The notes under the pieces are model-generated. The model made no database searches. It saw only the letters and a program-made list of their open reading frames with translations, and was not told the DNA's origin. 64,000 nucleotides of DNA, from positions 124,001 through 188,000 of the forward strand of contig JAYFPZ010000008.1 of NCBI GenBank assembly GCA_034927445.1. Reading direction: 5' to 3'. How positions within the stretch are numbered: the first letter of the stretch is position 1; each line of letters begins with the position of its first letter. Origin of the DNA: PHAA01 sp034927445. Its GTDB lineage: Bacteria > Bacillota > Syntrophomonadia > Syntrophomonadales > Syntrophomonadaceae. Made by a program: the position numbers and the translations under genes. Positions 26,399 through 35,211 of this stretch are shown here, piece by piece.

Positions 26399-26427
26399 TA
26401 AAGGGCCCGTTCAACGGGCCCTTTTTT
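26399..26427 (+). terminator. Rho-independent terminator after the S-layer-like gene
   Basis: AAGGGCCCGTT and AACGGGCCCTT form a GC-rich stem of about ten pairs followed by TTTTTT, nine bases after the stop. Confidence 0.9.
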
Positions 26428-26453
26428 ATTCCCAATTTTAAGCTTATTTTAAG

Positions 26454-26482
26454 TTGACCGGCCAGTCAGCTAGGGATATAAT
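26454..26482 (+). promoter_or_regulatory. Sigma-A promoter of the TolC-family gene
   Basis: TTGACC (26454-26459) and a perfect TATAAT (26477-26482) are separated by 17 bases, about 43 bases before the ATG at 26525. Confidence 0.8.
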
Positions 26483-26524
26483 TCAACTATAGTTGGAAAC
26501 GATATCTTTAAAAGGGTGGTTAAT

Positions 26525-27622
26525 ATGAAAAAAACTAAAGTCCTGGCAATAGTGCTAACTTTATTCATTTCGATGTCCATTCCGGCTGCAGCCCGGGCTG
26601 ACAGCAGTGATGCCGGCACTGCCGGCCAGGCAGGCCTTACCATTCAGCAGGCCATAGATATGGCCCTGAAAAACAGTTCCTCGATTAAAATGAACGATTA
26701 TAATATTAAAAGCGCCGAGATAACCCTTGATGACGCGTCGGATGCGGTTACTTACATGCCTACCGGACAAGCGGATGAATCTGTTATATCAGCAGTTACC
26801 GCGCTTGAATCAGCTAATATCTCCTGGAACATGGCCAACAAGAGCAAGGACACTGAAGAAGACAAGACGGTTTACACCGTTTTTAAAGATTACACCGGGG
26901 TGCTGCAGGCCCTGGAAAACCTCCAATATGCTGAGCAAGCCATGAGCAATGCCCGCTGGCAAATACTGATGGCCAGCAATACGCATCAGGTTGGGATGAT
27001 CAGCCAATATCAGATGGACCAGGCGGAACTGCAGCACCAAACGGCTCAAAACAGCTTAACGAATGCGCAGGTTGCCCTGGATAGTGCTTATCATAGTTTA
27101 AACCAGGACATCGGCCTGCAGCCTGATGAACGCCCCTCGTTGGCGGAACAGCCCGCCTACAGCAAACTGGTAGTTGACGATGTTGAGGCCTATGCCCATA
27201 GAATAACCGAAAGCAGCCCTTCAATATGGCAGGCGGATAGTCAAATCAGTGTAGCCAAAATACAGCTGGATCTGTCGGCATACGCCAATACTACCGGCAA
27301 TGGCTACCAGACTCGGAAATTAGCCATAGACAAGGCTGAACTTTCGGCCAGCTCTGCCCGGGACAGTATGGAACAGGCGGTCAGAACCCTTTATAGCAGC
27401 ATTCTTAACTTGGAAAATACTTATGATTTACAACTGCAAGCTTTGCAGCAAACTGAAGCCACATTAGAAGTGACCAAGCTTAAATATGATTTGGGAATGG
27501 CTACCAAAGATGATGTGCAAACTGCCCAGCTCAATCTGTCCAATGATCGTAAAAGCCTAAACAGCACTATCTATCAGCATGAACAATTAAAGCTGGCATT
27601 CGAGAAGCCCTGGGCCTACTAA
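26525..27622 (+). CDS. TolC-family (outer membrane efflux-like) coiled-coil protein
   Basis: The ATG at 26525 is preferred to GTG at 26516 because GGGTGG lies just upstream, as for the amidase gene. The 365-residue product has a signal peptide (cleavage near PAAARA) and then long amphipathic helices. LTIQQAIDMALKNSSSIKM is the typical first TolC helix pair, and the C-terminal LKYDLGMATKDDVQTAQLNLSNDRKSL is the family's repeat motif. TolC proteins form export channels in outer membranes; members also occur in Clostridia, where their role is unclear. It has its own promoter and terminators and no adjacent transporter. An envelope-spanning or scaffold role is inference. Confidence 0.8.
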   Translation: MKKTKVLAIVLTLFISMSIPAAARADSSDAGTAGQAGLTIQQAIDMALKNSSSIKMNDYNIKSAEITLDDASDAVTYMPTGQADESVISAVTALESANISWNMANKSKDTEEDKTVYTVFKDYTGVLQALENLQYAEQAMSNARWQILMASNTHQVGMISQYQMDQAELQHQTAQNSLTNAQVALDSAYHSLNQDIGLQPDERPSLAEQPAYSKLVVDDVEAYAHRITESSPSIWQADSQISVAKIQLDLSAYANTTGNGYQTRKLAIDKAELSASSARDSMEQAVRTLYSSILNLENTYDLQLQALQQTEATLEVTKLKYDLGMATKDDVQTAQLNLSNDRKSLNSTIYQHEQLKLAFEKPWAY

Positions 27623-27648
27623 AACAACTCAAACACAAAGGAATTTAA

Positions 27649-27711
27649 GGGGCTTCGTAACTAAACGAAGCCCCCAAGCCTGTCGACAAAGTATTTTGTT
27701 GGCAGGCTTTT
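27649..27711 (+). terminator. Two consecutive hairpins, terminator
   Basis: GGGGCTTCGT and ACGAAGCCCC form a perfect 10-bp stem (27649-27674). A second hairpin, AAGCCTG with CAGGCTTTT (27676-27711), follows at once and ends in a T-run. Together they end the TolC-family transcript. Confidence 0.8.
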
Positions 27712-27749
27712 CGTATTTAAATACCGGAATAGAGCCTACCCACCTTGCC

Positions 27750-27805
27750 GTCATTCTGAGCGAGTGAAGAATCTTGAGATCCTTCGGCTTTGCCTCAGGA
27801 TGAAA
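27750..27805 (+). repeat. Dispersed palindromic repeat copy A
   Basis: About 55 bases beginning GTCATTCTGAGCGAGTGAAG and ending with its imperfect reverse complement (CCTCAGGATGA), able to fold into a long hairpin. The same head sequence recurs at 35,089, 37,325, 37,387 (inverted), 38,611, 38,955 (inverted) and in the array at 39,011. This is a REP-like family. Confidence 0.85.
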
Positions 27806-27820
27806 TTTATTAGATGGTTC

Positions 27821-28921
27821 TTACTGGCTGGTGGTTGAAAACAGCTTATTTACATCCAGGGTTTCCACCTCGGTTTGCAGACTGCTTACAAAGGAGCGGC
27901 TGTTCTGGGGGGTAACCAAATATCTTGGGTCTTGCCGGGCCAAAGCCTGGATTATATATTCGTTGTATTCCTGGGAATGGTGGGCGTAATCTTTATATTT
28001 ATCGAGGTCAAAGGTTAAGGCTTGGTCGCTTTGGAAGTCATACAGCCTGACATTGGGACAGTCCAGTAATTTGGCATTCACATAGGCTTTGATTTGTATT
28101 TCATTGGCGAAAGATTCGGGGTTTTCTTCATAGATGGACCGATAACGCAGAACTGAATAGGGCGGATGATAGACAATAAAATTGATCTGGGGATTCTGCC
28201 GGATAACCGGCAGGAGGTTATGATCAAAATTGGCTTGCATTGATGCCAGGGAAAAATCCATCTGGTCGTACTTTTTAACTCCCACCTGTTTGGCTTCCTG
28301 TTCCTCCGCCCAGATTTTTGCCAATACCTGACGCCCATAGACATAACTGGAGTTCCAGTTATTGAGGAGGTCCAGGTCCGAGTACTCCGGGGGAATATGA
28401 TAATAATCATTTTTCAGGATATTAACGCTATTTCCCAGCATTGTTATGGATAACAAATAGGACAGATCATTGTAATAATGCCGGTCATAAAGATAATACG
28501 GAAACGGACCGGAACTGGTGTCGACCTGGTCTACCGGTCCGCGCAAAGTACCATAATCCAGCCCCAGGATGACGTTCCGCACCTTGCCCGTACGCAGAGC
28601 AACCTGCATGATCAGATTCTCTTCTTTGGCGGTAGCGGCGGACATGGAAAGCTTTAGGGTTTTAAACCCCATCACCCTGTTTATATAGGACGGAACAAAA
28701 TTTTCGGTCATAGAACTGCCGATAATAATGGTGTCATAATCATAATTTTTAGCCAACCCGGGATTCTGATAGCGCTGTTCTTTGGAGAAGGAGGGCTGGT
28801 AAAAGGCGGCCTGCCGGTAAAATTGCAGGGGATCAACCATGAAGTTGAACCCTGCAACCAGAGCCAACAGCAGCAAGGTAATGCTACAAGATTTTAATAA
28901 AAAATTCCGGTATTGCATCAT
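27821..28921 (-). CDS. AlgJ/DltD-like SGNH-type membrane-anchored protein, partner of the MBOAT acyltransferase
   Basis: A 366-residue protein with an N-terminal membrane anchor (residues ~12-28) and an external domain. The segment TIIIGSSMTENF near 66-77 has the block I serine of SGNH-like folds, and the C-terminal DYAHHSQEYNEYI has a D-x2-H arrangement as expected for the catalytic pair. It follows the MBOAT gene on the same strand by 18 bases. In alginate, cellulose and teichoic acid acylation systems such a pair transfers acyl groups to the polymer outside the membrane. Acetylation of a surface polysaccharide is the likely role; sequence divergence makes the subfamily uncertain. Confidence 0.65.
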   Translation of the reverse strand: MMQYRNFLLKSCSITLLLLALVAGFNFMVDPLQFYRQAAFYQPSFSKEQRYQNPGLAKNYDYDTIIIGSSMTENFVPSYINRVMGFKTLKLSMSAATAKEENLIMQVALRTGKVRNVILGLDYGTLRGPVDQVDTSSGPFPYYLYDRHYYNDLSYLLSITMLGNSVNILKNDYYHIPPEYSDLDLLNNWNSSYVYGRQVLAKIWAEEQEAKQVGVKKYDQMDFSLASMQANFDHNLLPVIRQNPQINFIVYHPPYSVLRYRSIYEENPESFANEIQIKAYVNAKLLDCPNVRLYDFQSDQALTFDLDKYKDYAHHSQEYNEYIIQALARQDPRYLVTPQNSRSFVSSLQTEVETLDVNKLFSTTSQ

Positions 28922-28939
28922 TTATACCCCTAAACTAAA

Positions 28940-30403
28940 TCAGAAATTGAAATAGATGAATTCACTGACCTGGTTAAGATTCAATATAGCATAGACCGCC
29001 AGGCAGGAAATGAAAAGGGCGGTTTTCCAGTTGGGCTGGAATTTTTCCTTCATTTCCATTGAATTTTTCATAAAGACAGAAATCAAAAGGAACAGGGCAA
29101 TCAATCCTATACCCTGATTGATACATGGGAAATGGGCTGACAAAGTCATGAAAGCTACTCCGTACTCAGACAGGAACCCCAGGCGCGACGCCATGAAAGC
29201 AGGCAGAACGATGCCGTTAAGGCCAAACATGCCCGCCAATACTTTTAGGGCTGCATCCCAGGTTTCGGCGCGGAAAAACACCCAGGCGATATTGACGAAG
29301 TTAAAGGTGATAAACCAGGCAATGAGCCAGTGCATACGCAGATTCAGTTTACGCCAGATGCGCTGCATAACCAGGCCGGCTCCATGCAGAAAACCCCAGA
29401 ACACAAAGGTCCAGCCGGCTCCATGCCATAAGCCGCCCAATAAGAAGGTTATCATGAGGTTCCGATAAATGTTTGCTTCCCGGGTGCGGTTTCCCCCCAG
29501 CGGGATGTAAATATACTGGCGTAAAAACCTGCCCAGGGTTATATGCCATCTGCGCCAGAACTCCTGAATGCTTAAGGACTTATAGGGTGAATTAAAGTTG
29601 AGGGGCAGTCTAATGTTGAACATTAGGGCTGACCCGATGGCCATGTCGGTGTAACCGCTAAAATCGAAATAGAGCTGAAAGGTATACGAGAGGGAAGTAA
29701 CCCAGGCTTCAATCAAACTCAGGGAGGATGCGGTATCAAAGCCAAAATTGGCAGCTTGGGCCAGGGTATCGGCGATTATCACCTTTTTAAATAGTCCGAT
29801 AAAAAACAGAAATACCCCCTCAGCCAGGTTTTTATAATTCAGGGTTTTATTTTCCCGGGATTCAAACTGAGGCATCATTTCTTTATGGTGTAAAATCGGG
29901 CCGGCCAGCAAATGCGGAAAGAAGGTGACAAAAAGGGCGTAGTTGGCCGGCTTGTATTCTTTGGCCTCGGAACGGTAAGCATCCACCAGGTAGGCAATCT
30001 GGGTAAAGGTGAAAAAGCTTATACCCAACGGTAAAATTATATGCCGCAGCGGAAAATCAGCGGAAATAAACTGATTAATGTTGGTAATGAGAAAATCGGT
30101 ATACTTAAAATACCCCAGCAATAACAGGTTGAAGCTGATACCGATGATCAGGATCGATTTCGGACTAAAACGGGAAGAATTCGAAGAGTTGACCAGGGCT
30201 AAGCCAACGAGGTAGTTTACTGCCATGGATATCAAAATCAAGGGTAAATAGACGGGGTTCCACCAACTGTAGAAAAAAAGAGAAGTCAGTACCAGCCACA
30301 ATATAGACCAGCTGCTGGTGGCAGTGAATTTATTCAATACGAAATAGATGATGAGGCTGACCGGAAGAAATAGAAATATGTATTCGTAAGAATTAAACAG
30401 CAA
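28940..30403 (-). CDS. MBOAT-family O-acyltransferase (AlgI/DltB-like)
   Basis: A 487-residue membrane protein with about ten spans. The family motif region is clear: FWRRWHITLGRFLRQYIYIPLGGNR near residues 287-311, and the catalytic histidine lies in GGLWHGAGWTF near 329. Length and motifs match AlgI, which moves acetyl (or another acyl) across the membrane for O-acylation of polysaccharide. Forms a two-gene unit with the SGNH-like gene downstream on the minus strand. The acceptor is probably one of the glycans encoded in this window. Confidence 0.92.
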   Translation of the reverse strand: MLFNSYEYIFLFLPVSLIIYFVLNKFTATSSWSILWLVLTSLFFYSWWNPVYLPLILISMAVNYLVGLALVNSSNSSRFSPKSILIIGISFNLLLLGYFKYTDFLITNINQFISADFPLRHIILPLGISFFTFTQIAYLVDAYRSEAKEYKPANYALFVTFFPHLLAGPILHHKEMMPQFESRENKTLNYKNLAEGVFLFFIGLFKKVIIADTLAQAANFGFDTASSLSLIEAWVTSLSYTFQLYFDFSGYTDMAIGSALMFNIRLPLNFNSPYKSLSIQEFWRRWHITLGRFLRQYIYIPLGGNRTREANIYRNLMITFLLGGLWHGAGWTFVFWGFLHGAGLVMQRIWRKLNLRMHWLIAWFITFNFVNIAWVFFRAETWDAALKVLAGMFGLNGIVLPAFMASRLGFLSEYGVAFMTLSAHFPCINQGIGLIALFLLISVFMKNSMEMKEKFQPNWKTALFISCLAVYAILNLNQVSEFIYFNF

Positions 30404-30842
30404 GCCGATTATGCTCCTTACCTTGTATAATACCCGTGTATATTATACTGGTAATAAAAATCCAAAGCAACCAAGCCGGCTGCCGGATAGAACTGCTCGA
30501 GCCAGGATTGGCGGCTGATTTGCCGCCCTTAGCTTTAACCAGGGATTAGCAATTTTGGCTTAAACCGGATGCCGGCTGCCGCCTCGACAGGTTTATTATA
30601 TTGTTATTAATTATAAAACTTGGATACCTTTCAGATTGGGCTCCAGGCTGATAGTTGAGATTATTGTCGTTTTTTAAGCGAATTTTAAGCGGATTTTCTG
30701 CAAGATGTTCCCAAATAAACACGTATAATACTATATAATGGTAAGAGGTGAGTAAAGGAGGATGACTATATAAACCCTAACCCTTTAACCCCACTGTGTA
30801 CATAATGTTGGTATTCTTTTAAGAAGGACAGGAGGTATGATA
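30404..30842. other. Intergenic region between divergent MBOAT and repeat-protein genes
   Basis: 439 bases. Two TATAAT boxes overlap the likely start region of the plus-strand gene (30724-30729 and 30734-30739) without a clear -35, so the promoter may need an activator or another sigma. A GTAAAGGAGGATGACTATATAA segment at ~30,754-30,776 would encode only a three-codon peptide, possibly a leader. A strong AGGAGG precedes the gene at 30,843. Confidence 0.4.
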
Positions 30843-32609
30843 GTGATAACCAAGGTTAAATCTAATTTAATAGCATTGATGCTGGTTTTTGCCGTTGCTT
30901 TTATAGTATCAGGTCTATGTTTCCCCACGACGGCCGCAGCTGCTGCCAAAGTGGAGGTTAAGACTCTCAACGCGACTGCAGTAGATGATGAGTCTGCAAC
31001 CCTGAACGGTGAAATTACGGATGACAATGGGCTTGATGTAGAAGCGTTCGGCTTTTATTATGGCACCAGCAAGACTACAGTAGCCAAAGGAGATGACGGC
31101 AGTGCCAAGGCTAAGGAAGCAGACGGGGACGAAGATGATTTTTATTTAGATCTGGAAGACCTTAGCTCTGGTAAAACTTATTACTTTATGGCCTATGCCG
31201 AAGATGAAAATGGTAAATTTACTTATGGCAGCGTTAAATCCTTTGCTACCGATGACAGCAGCAGTGATGTCGAAGTTGCCACTAATAGTGCTTCTGGCAT
31301 AGGGTCGGACTATGCTACTCTGAACGGAGAAATCGCAGACGATAATGGGCTTTATATTGAGGAATATGGATTTTACTATGGTACGGTAAAAAGTGAAGTG
31401 GCCGATGGGGAAGATGGTGACGCCGAGGTTGATGAAGCAGACGGCGATGAAGACGATTTTTATTTGGAATTGACCGATTTGGATTCAAATAAAACCTATT
31501 ATTATATGGCCTATGCTATTGATGAAGATGATGATATTGCTTATGGCAGCGTTAAAAGTTTTACTACTAAAAAACCTGCCGCTGTTGTTACTAATCCCAG
31601 CGTATTTACATTTGGATCTACCAATTATATTCTGAGAGGTTCACCTCAAGCTATGGATGTGGCCCCCTATGCCAAGGATGGGCGTACCTACCTGCCGGTT
31701 CGTTACGTGGCCTATGCCATGGGACTTACCGATGCCGATATCGTCTGGATCCAGAATACCAATACGGTAGTATTGACCAAAGGTTCCACCCGGGTGGTTC
31801 TGATGCTGGGCAGCCGGATCCTGTACACCAATGGTGTCCCGACATCTATGGATGTAGCTGCTGAAGCCCGTAACGGCAGAACCTGTCTGCCCATCGCCTG
31901 GATAGCTGCAGCTTTTGGACATACCGCCACTTGGGATCAAGCTGCCGGCACCGTTACCATTAGCGGCAGCGGCATTAATACTGCTGAAATAGAGGTCACC
32001 ACCAATAGCGCATCTGATATCAGCAATGACTCAGCCACCCTTAACGGTGCAATTGCGGATGCCAATGGGCTTGATATTGAGGAATATGGATTTTACTATG
32101 GTACCAACAAAAGCGAAGTAGCCGATGGTGAAGAAGGCTACAGTGATGTTCAGGAAGCAGATGGGGACGAAGATGATTTTTATTTAGATCTGGATGATCT
32201 GGATGCGGATGAAACTTATTACTTTATGGCCTATGCCGAAGATGAAAATGGTAATGTTACTTATGGCAGCGTTAAATCCTTTACTACCGATGACAGCGGA
32301 GATGTGGCTGTCAGCACCCTTAGCGCTACCAGTATAGGCATTGACTCAGCCACCCTTAACGGGAAGGTTACAGATGATGGTAATCTTGATATTGAAGAGT
32401 ACGGCTTCTATTATGGTACTGATAGAAATGATGTAGCCGACGGTGAAGAAGGCTACAGTGATGTTCAGGAAGCAGATGGCGATGAAGATGATTTTTATTT
32501 AGATTTGGATGATCTGGATGAGGATGAAACTTATTATTTTATGGCTTATGCCATTGATGAAAATGACGATATTAGCTATGGCAGTATTAGGTCGTTTAAA
32601 ACCAGATAG
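30843..32609 (+). CDS. Acidic repeat surface protein with central stalk domain
   Basis: GTG at 30843 is chosen because AGGAGG lies 7 bases before it; the ATG at 30837 is too close. The 588-residue product has a signal peptide (to ~AAAA near 35), then two ~100-residue fibronectin-like repeats, a copper amine oxidase-type stalk domain (~255-375; RTYLPVRYVAYAMG, CLPIAWIAAAFG) and two more repeats. Each repeat runs ATLNG, FGFYYG or YGFYYG, ADGDEDDFYL and TYYFMAYA, ending TYGSVKSF or similar. The very acidic DGDEDD stretch recurs in every repeat and may bind calcium. No enzyme motif; a structural surface protein is likely. Close repeats suggest recent internal duplication. Confidence 0.8.
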   Translation: MITKVKSNLIALMLVFAVAFIVSGLCFPTTAAAAAKVEVKTLNATAVDDESATLNGEITDDNGLDVEAFGFYYGTSKTTVAKGDDGSAKAKEADGDEDDFYLDLEDLSSGKTYYFMAYAEDENGKFTYGSVKSFATDDSSSDVEVATNSASGIGSDYATLNGEIADDNGLYIEEYGFYYGTVKSEVADGEDGDAEVDEADGDEDDFYLELTDLDSNKTYYYMAYAIDEDDDIAYGSVKSFTTKKPAAVVTNPSVFTFGSTNYILRGSPQAMDVAPYAKDGRTYLPVRYVAYAMGLTDADIVWIQNTNTVVLTKGSTRVVLMLGSRILYTNGVPTSMDVAAEARNGRTCLPIAWIAAAFGHTATWDQAAGTVTISGSGINTAEIEVTTNSASDISNDSATLNGAIADANGLDIEEYGFYYGTNKSEVADGEEGYSDVQEADGDEDDFYLDLDDLDADETYYFMAYAEDENGNVTYGSVKSFTTDDSGDVAVSTLSATSIGIDSATLNGKVTDDGNLDIEEYGFYYGTDRNDVADGEEGYSDVQEADGDEDDFYLDLDDLDEDETYYFMAYAIDENDDISYGSIRSFKTR

Positions 32610-32635
32610 GAGGATTAACGGCATTAATGCAAACA

Positions 32636-32664
32636 GCCGGGGTTCAGTTAATAACTGCCCCGGT
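32636..32664 (+). terminator. Terminator after the repeat protein
   Basis: CCGGGG and CCCCGG with additional AGTT/AACT pairing form a hairpin followed by TTCTTCTATTTT. It separates the repeat protein from the sugar operon. Confidence 0.65.
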
Positions 32665-32673
32665 TCTTCTATT

Positions 32674-32701
32674 TTGACATATGGGTCGAATCTGGTATAA
32701 T
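32674..32701 (+). promoter_or_regulatory. Consensus sigma-A promoter of the dTDP-sugar operon
   Basis: A perfect TTGACA (32674-32679) and perfect TATAAT (32696-32701) are separated by 16 bases, 47 bases before rfbA. This is the strongest promoter match in the window. Confidence 0.9.
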
Positions 32702-32748
32702 TCCTTTGAAAGTGGGATAGTATTTGTGTCTGGAAAGGTCGTTTTGCA

Positions 32749-33639
32749 ATGAAAGGTATTATTCTGGCCGGCGGCAGCGGAACCCGCCTGTATCCCCTCA
32801 CTCAAGTCATGTCCAAGCAATTGCTTCCTATATATGATAAGCCCATGATCTATTACCCCCTGTCAGTGCTGATGCTGGCTGGGATCAAGGATATTCTGAT
32901 TATTTCCACCCCCGAGGATATTGGCCGGTTTGAGAACCTGCTGGGGGATGGGAGCCAGTTGGGGCTTGCCCTCGCTTATGCCGTCCAGCCGTCTCCGGAT
33001 GGATTGGCCCAGGCCTTTATTATCGGGGAAGATTTTATCGGCAACGACCGGGTGGCGATGATACTGGGGGACAATATTTTCTACGGCCAGGGGTTTACCC
33101 CGATGCTGCGCCGGGTGGCGGCCCGGGATGAAGGCGCTACGGTATTTGCCTATAGGGTCAAGGACCCGGCCCGGTTTGGGATAGTGGAATTTGACGATAA
33201 TAAACAGGTAATCTCCCTGGAAGAAAAGCCGCTTCAGCCCAAATCGAATTTTGCGGTTACCGGGCTTTATTTTTATGACCGCCAGGTGGTTGAGTTGGCT
33301 AAAAGCCTGAAGCCCTCTGCCCGCGGCGAACTGGAGATAACCGACTTGAATCGCAGGTACCTGGAGCAAAACCAACTGCGGGTGGAACTGCTGGGACGCG
33401 GTTTTGCCTGGCTTGATACCGGCACTTTTGACGCTCTGCAGCAGGCGGCCCAGTTTGTGGAAACCTTGCAGAACCGGCAGGGATTCAAGGTAGCCTGTCT
33501 GGAGGAAATCGCCTATTATATGCATTGGATCAGCCGGCCGCAGTTACTTGAGCTGGCCTCGGCCCTGCGGAATAACGAATATGGCAGATATCTCCTGGAT
33601 ATTGTCGCCAGCGACTATAAAAATCCTCTCCAGGAGTAA
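32749..33639 (+). CDS. rfbA: Glucose-1-phosphate thymidylyltransferase
   Basis: A 296-residue enzyme that makes dTDP-glucose from glucose-1-phosphate and dTTP. The N-terminal KGIILAGGSGTRLYPLT is the nucleotide-binding signature, YDKPMIYYPLS follows near residue 29, and LGDNIFYGQGF and FAWLDTGTFDAL are RfbA-specific. The length is normal (~290). First gene of the operon reading rfbA-rfbB-fdtA-fdtC-GT2-gtrA-fdtB, downstream of a consensus promoter. Confidence 0.96.
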   Translation: MKGIILAGGSGTRLYPLTQVMSKQLLPIYDKPMIYYPLSVLMLAGIKDILIISTPEDIGRFENLLGDGSQLGLALAYAVQPSPDGLAQAFIIGEDFIGNDRVAMILGDNIFYGQGFTPMLRRVAARDEGATVFAYRVKDPARFGIVEFDDNKQVISLEEKPLQPKSNFAVTGLYFYDRQVVELAKSLKPSARGELEITDLNRRYLEQNQLRVELLGRGFAWLDTGTFDALQQAAQFVETLQNRQGFKVACLEEIAYYMHWISRPQLLELASALRNNEYGRYLLDIVASDYKNPLQE

Positions 33640-33658
33640 TGAAGGACGGGAAATAATA

Positions 33659-34705
33659 ATGACATTATCCGGACCTAAGCAGATAAATATGCTTATAACC
33701 GGTGGAGCAGGCTTTATCGGGTCTAACTTCATCCCTTTTTTCCTGGAACAGCACCCCGGATATCGGGTGATTAATCTGGACATTCTAAGTTATGCCGGCA
33801 ATCTGGAAAATCTAAGGGAGGTTGAACCCAACCCCCGTTATACGTTTATCCGGGGGGATATTGGGGATCGTCAATTACTGGACCATATTTTTAAGCAGTA
33901 TGATATCAGAGGCGTAATTCATTTTGCCGCGGAATCTCACGTGGATAATTCGATTGCGGGTCCTGATGTATTCATCCGGACCAATATCAACGGCACCTTC
34001 AATCTTATAGACGCGGCCCGCCACTATTGGCAGGTCGCTCCCCACCACTGCCGGGAAGGCTATGAAGGGTGCCGCTATCATCAGATTTCGACTGACGAGG
34101 TATATGGCAGTCTGGGCCCGACCGGGCTTTTTACCGAGGATACCCCTTACGCCCCCAACAGCCCCTATAGCGCCAGCAAGGCCAGTGCGGATTTCATAGT
34201 CCGCAGTTATTTTCATACCTATGGCATGAACGTGGTAACCAGCAATTGTTCCAACAATTACGGCCCCAAACAGCATCAGGAAAAGCTGATTCCCACTATT
34301 ATAAGAAAGGCTCTGGCAGCGGAGCCGATCCCAATATACGGCGACGGCCGCAATGTAAGGGACTGGCTGTATGTGCTCGATCACTGTAAAGGGATTGATC
34401 TGGTGTACCATCGGGGCCGGAGCGGGGAAAACTATAATATCGGCGGACGCAACGAGCGCGAAAACCTCTATATAGCCCAGGTCATTTGCGAGCTGCTGGA
34501 TGACTTGGCGCCGCCGGCAGGAAATAAGACCGGACTCAAATCCTACCGCGACCTGGTGACATTGGTAGCCGACCGGCCCGGACATGACCGCCGCTATGCG
34601 ATTGACGCCGGCAAGATTGAGAATGAATTGGGCTGGAAGGCGGAAGAGGATTTCGAAAGCGGAATAAGAAAAACGGTGGAATGGTATTTAAAGGAGAGCA
34701 GATAG
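33659..34705 (+). CDS. rfbB: dTDP-glucose 4,6-dehydratase
   Basis: The ATG at 33659 begins 19 bases after the rfbA stop; an alternative is ATG 33689, directly before MLITGGAGFIGSNF. The product (348 residues) is an extended short-chain dehydrogenase with the NAD motif GGAGFIGSNF, the catalytic STDEVYG and YSASKA motifs, and NCSNNYGPKQHQEKLIP, a RfbB signature. It produces dTDP-4-keto-6-deoxyglucose. No rfbC or rfbD follows; instead fdt-type genes do, so the pathway leads to a 3-amino sugar, not rhamnose. Confidence 0.95.
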   Translation: MTLSGPKQINMLITGGAGFIGSNFIPFFLEQHPGYRVINLDILSYAGNLENLREVEPNPRYTFIRGDIGDRQLLDHIFKQYDIRGVIHFAAESHVDNSIAGPDVFIRTNINGTFNLIDAARHYWQVAPHHCREGYEGCRYHQISTDEVYGSLGPTGLFTEDTPYAPNSPYSASKASADFIVRSYFHTYGMNVVTSNCSNNYGPKQHQEKLIPTIIRKALAAEPIPIYGDGRNVRDWLYVLDHCKGIDLVYHRGRSGENYNIGGRNERENLYIAQVICELLDDLAPPAGNKTGLKSYRDLVTLVADRPGHDRRYAIDAGKIENELGWKAEEDFESGIRKTVEWYLKESR

Positions 34706-35097
34706 TGGAGCTGACAACTTTCAATTTTAAAATGCGCGGGGATGAGCGCGGTTCCCTGGTGGCAATTGAGGAGAACCGTGATATTCCGTTTGCGATTAAA
34801 AGAGTTTATTATATTTTTGGTACCGGGGAGGCAGTGATACGGGGATTGCATGCCCATAAAACCCTCCGGCAGGTTATGATCTGTATTCATGGGACCTGTT
34901 CGCTGCTGCTGGATAACGGCACTGACAAAATAGTGGTCCCTATGCATGACCGAGATCAGGGGATCTTGATTGATGCGATGGTATGGCATGAAATGTATAA
35001 TTTTTCACCTGATTGCGTATTGCTGGTGCTTGCCGGCGATTTCTATGACGAAAGTGATTACTTGCGAGATTATAATGAGTTTTTAAGCGTCATCTGA
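34705..35097 (+). CDS. fdtA: dTDP-4-oxo-6-deoxyglucose 3,4-ketoisomerase (FdtA/QdtA-like cupin)
   Basis: The GTG at 34705 overlaps the last base of the rfbB stop and follows AAAGGAG by 8 bases. The ~130-residue product is a WxcM/FdtA-type cupin: RGSLVAIEENRDIPFAIKRV, the GLHAHKTLRQVMI metal/base histidines and VWHEMYNFS are family hallmarks. It shifts the keto group from C4 to C3. FdtA (galacto) and QdtA (gluco) products cannot be told apart by eye. The stop codon TGA lies inside a dispersed repeat copy that begins at 35,089, so the last residues are formed by the repeat. Confidence 0.85.
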   Translation: MELTTFNFKMRGDERGSLVAIEENRDIPFAIKRVYYIFGTGEAVIRGLHAHKTLRQVMICIHGTCSLLLDNGTDKIVVPMHDRDQGILIDAMVWHEMYNFSPDCVLLVLAGDFYDESDYLRDYNEFLSVI

Positions 35098-35143
35098 GCG
35101 AAGTGAAGAATCTCTAGATCCTTCAGTTTTACCTCAGGATGAC
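35089..35143 (+). repeat. Dispersed palindromic repeat copy B
   Basis: Begins GTCATCTGAGCGAAGTGAAG and ends CCTCAGGATGAC, the same hairpin form as copy A. It overlaps the 3' end of fdtA and supplies its stop codon. Confidence 0.85.
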
Positions 35144-35211
35144 ATCTATAAAATTACTGACTAATTTGGCAGAAAAACTAATTATGCAAAATCCTCAAAG
35201 GAGATGTTGAC

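Noticed and set aside
33875..34585. Long minus-strand frame opposite rfbB
   Set aside because: Shadow of a highly biased coding gene; the sense product is clearly RfbB.
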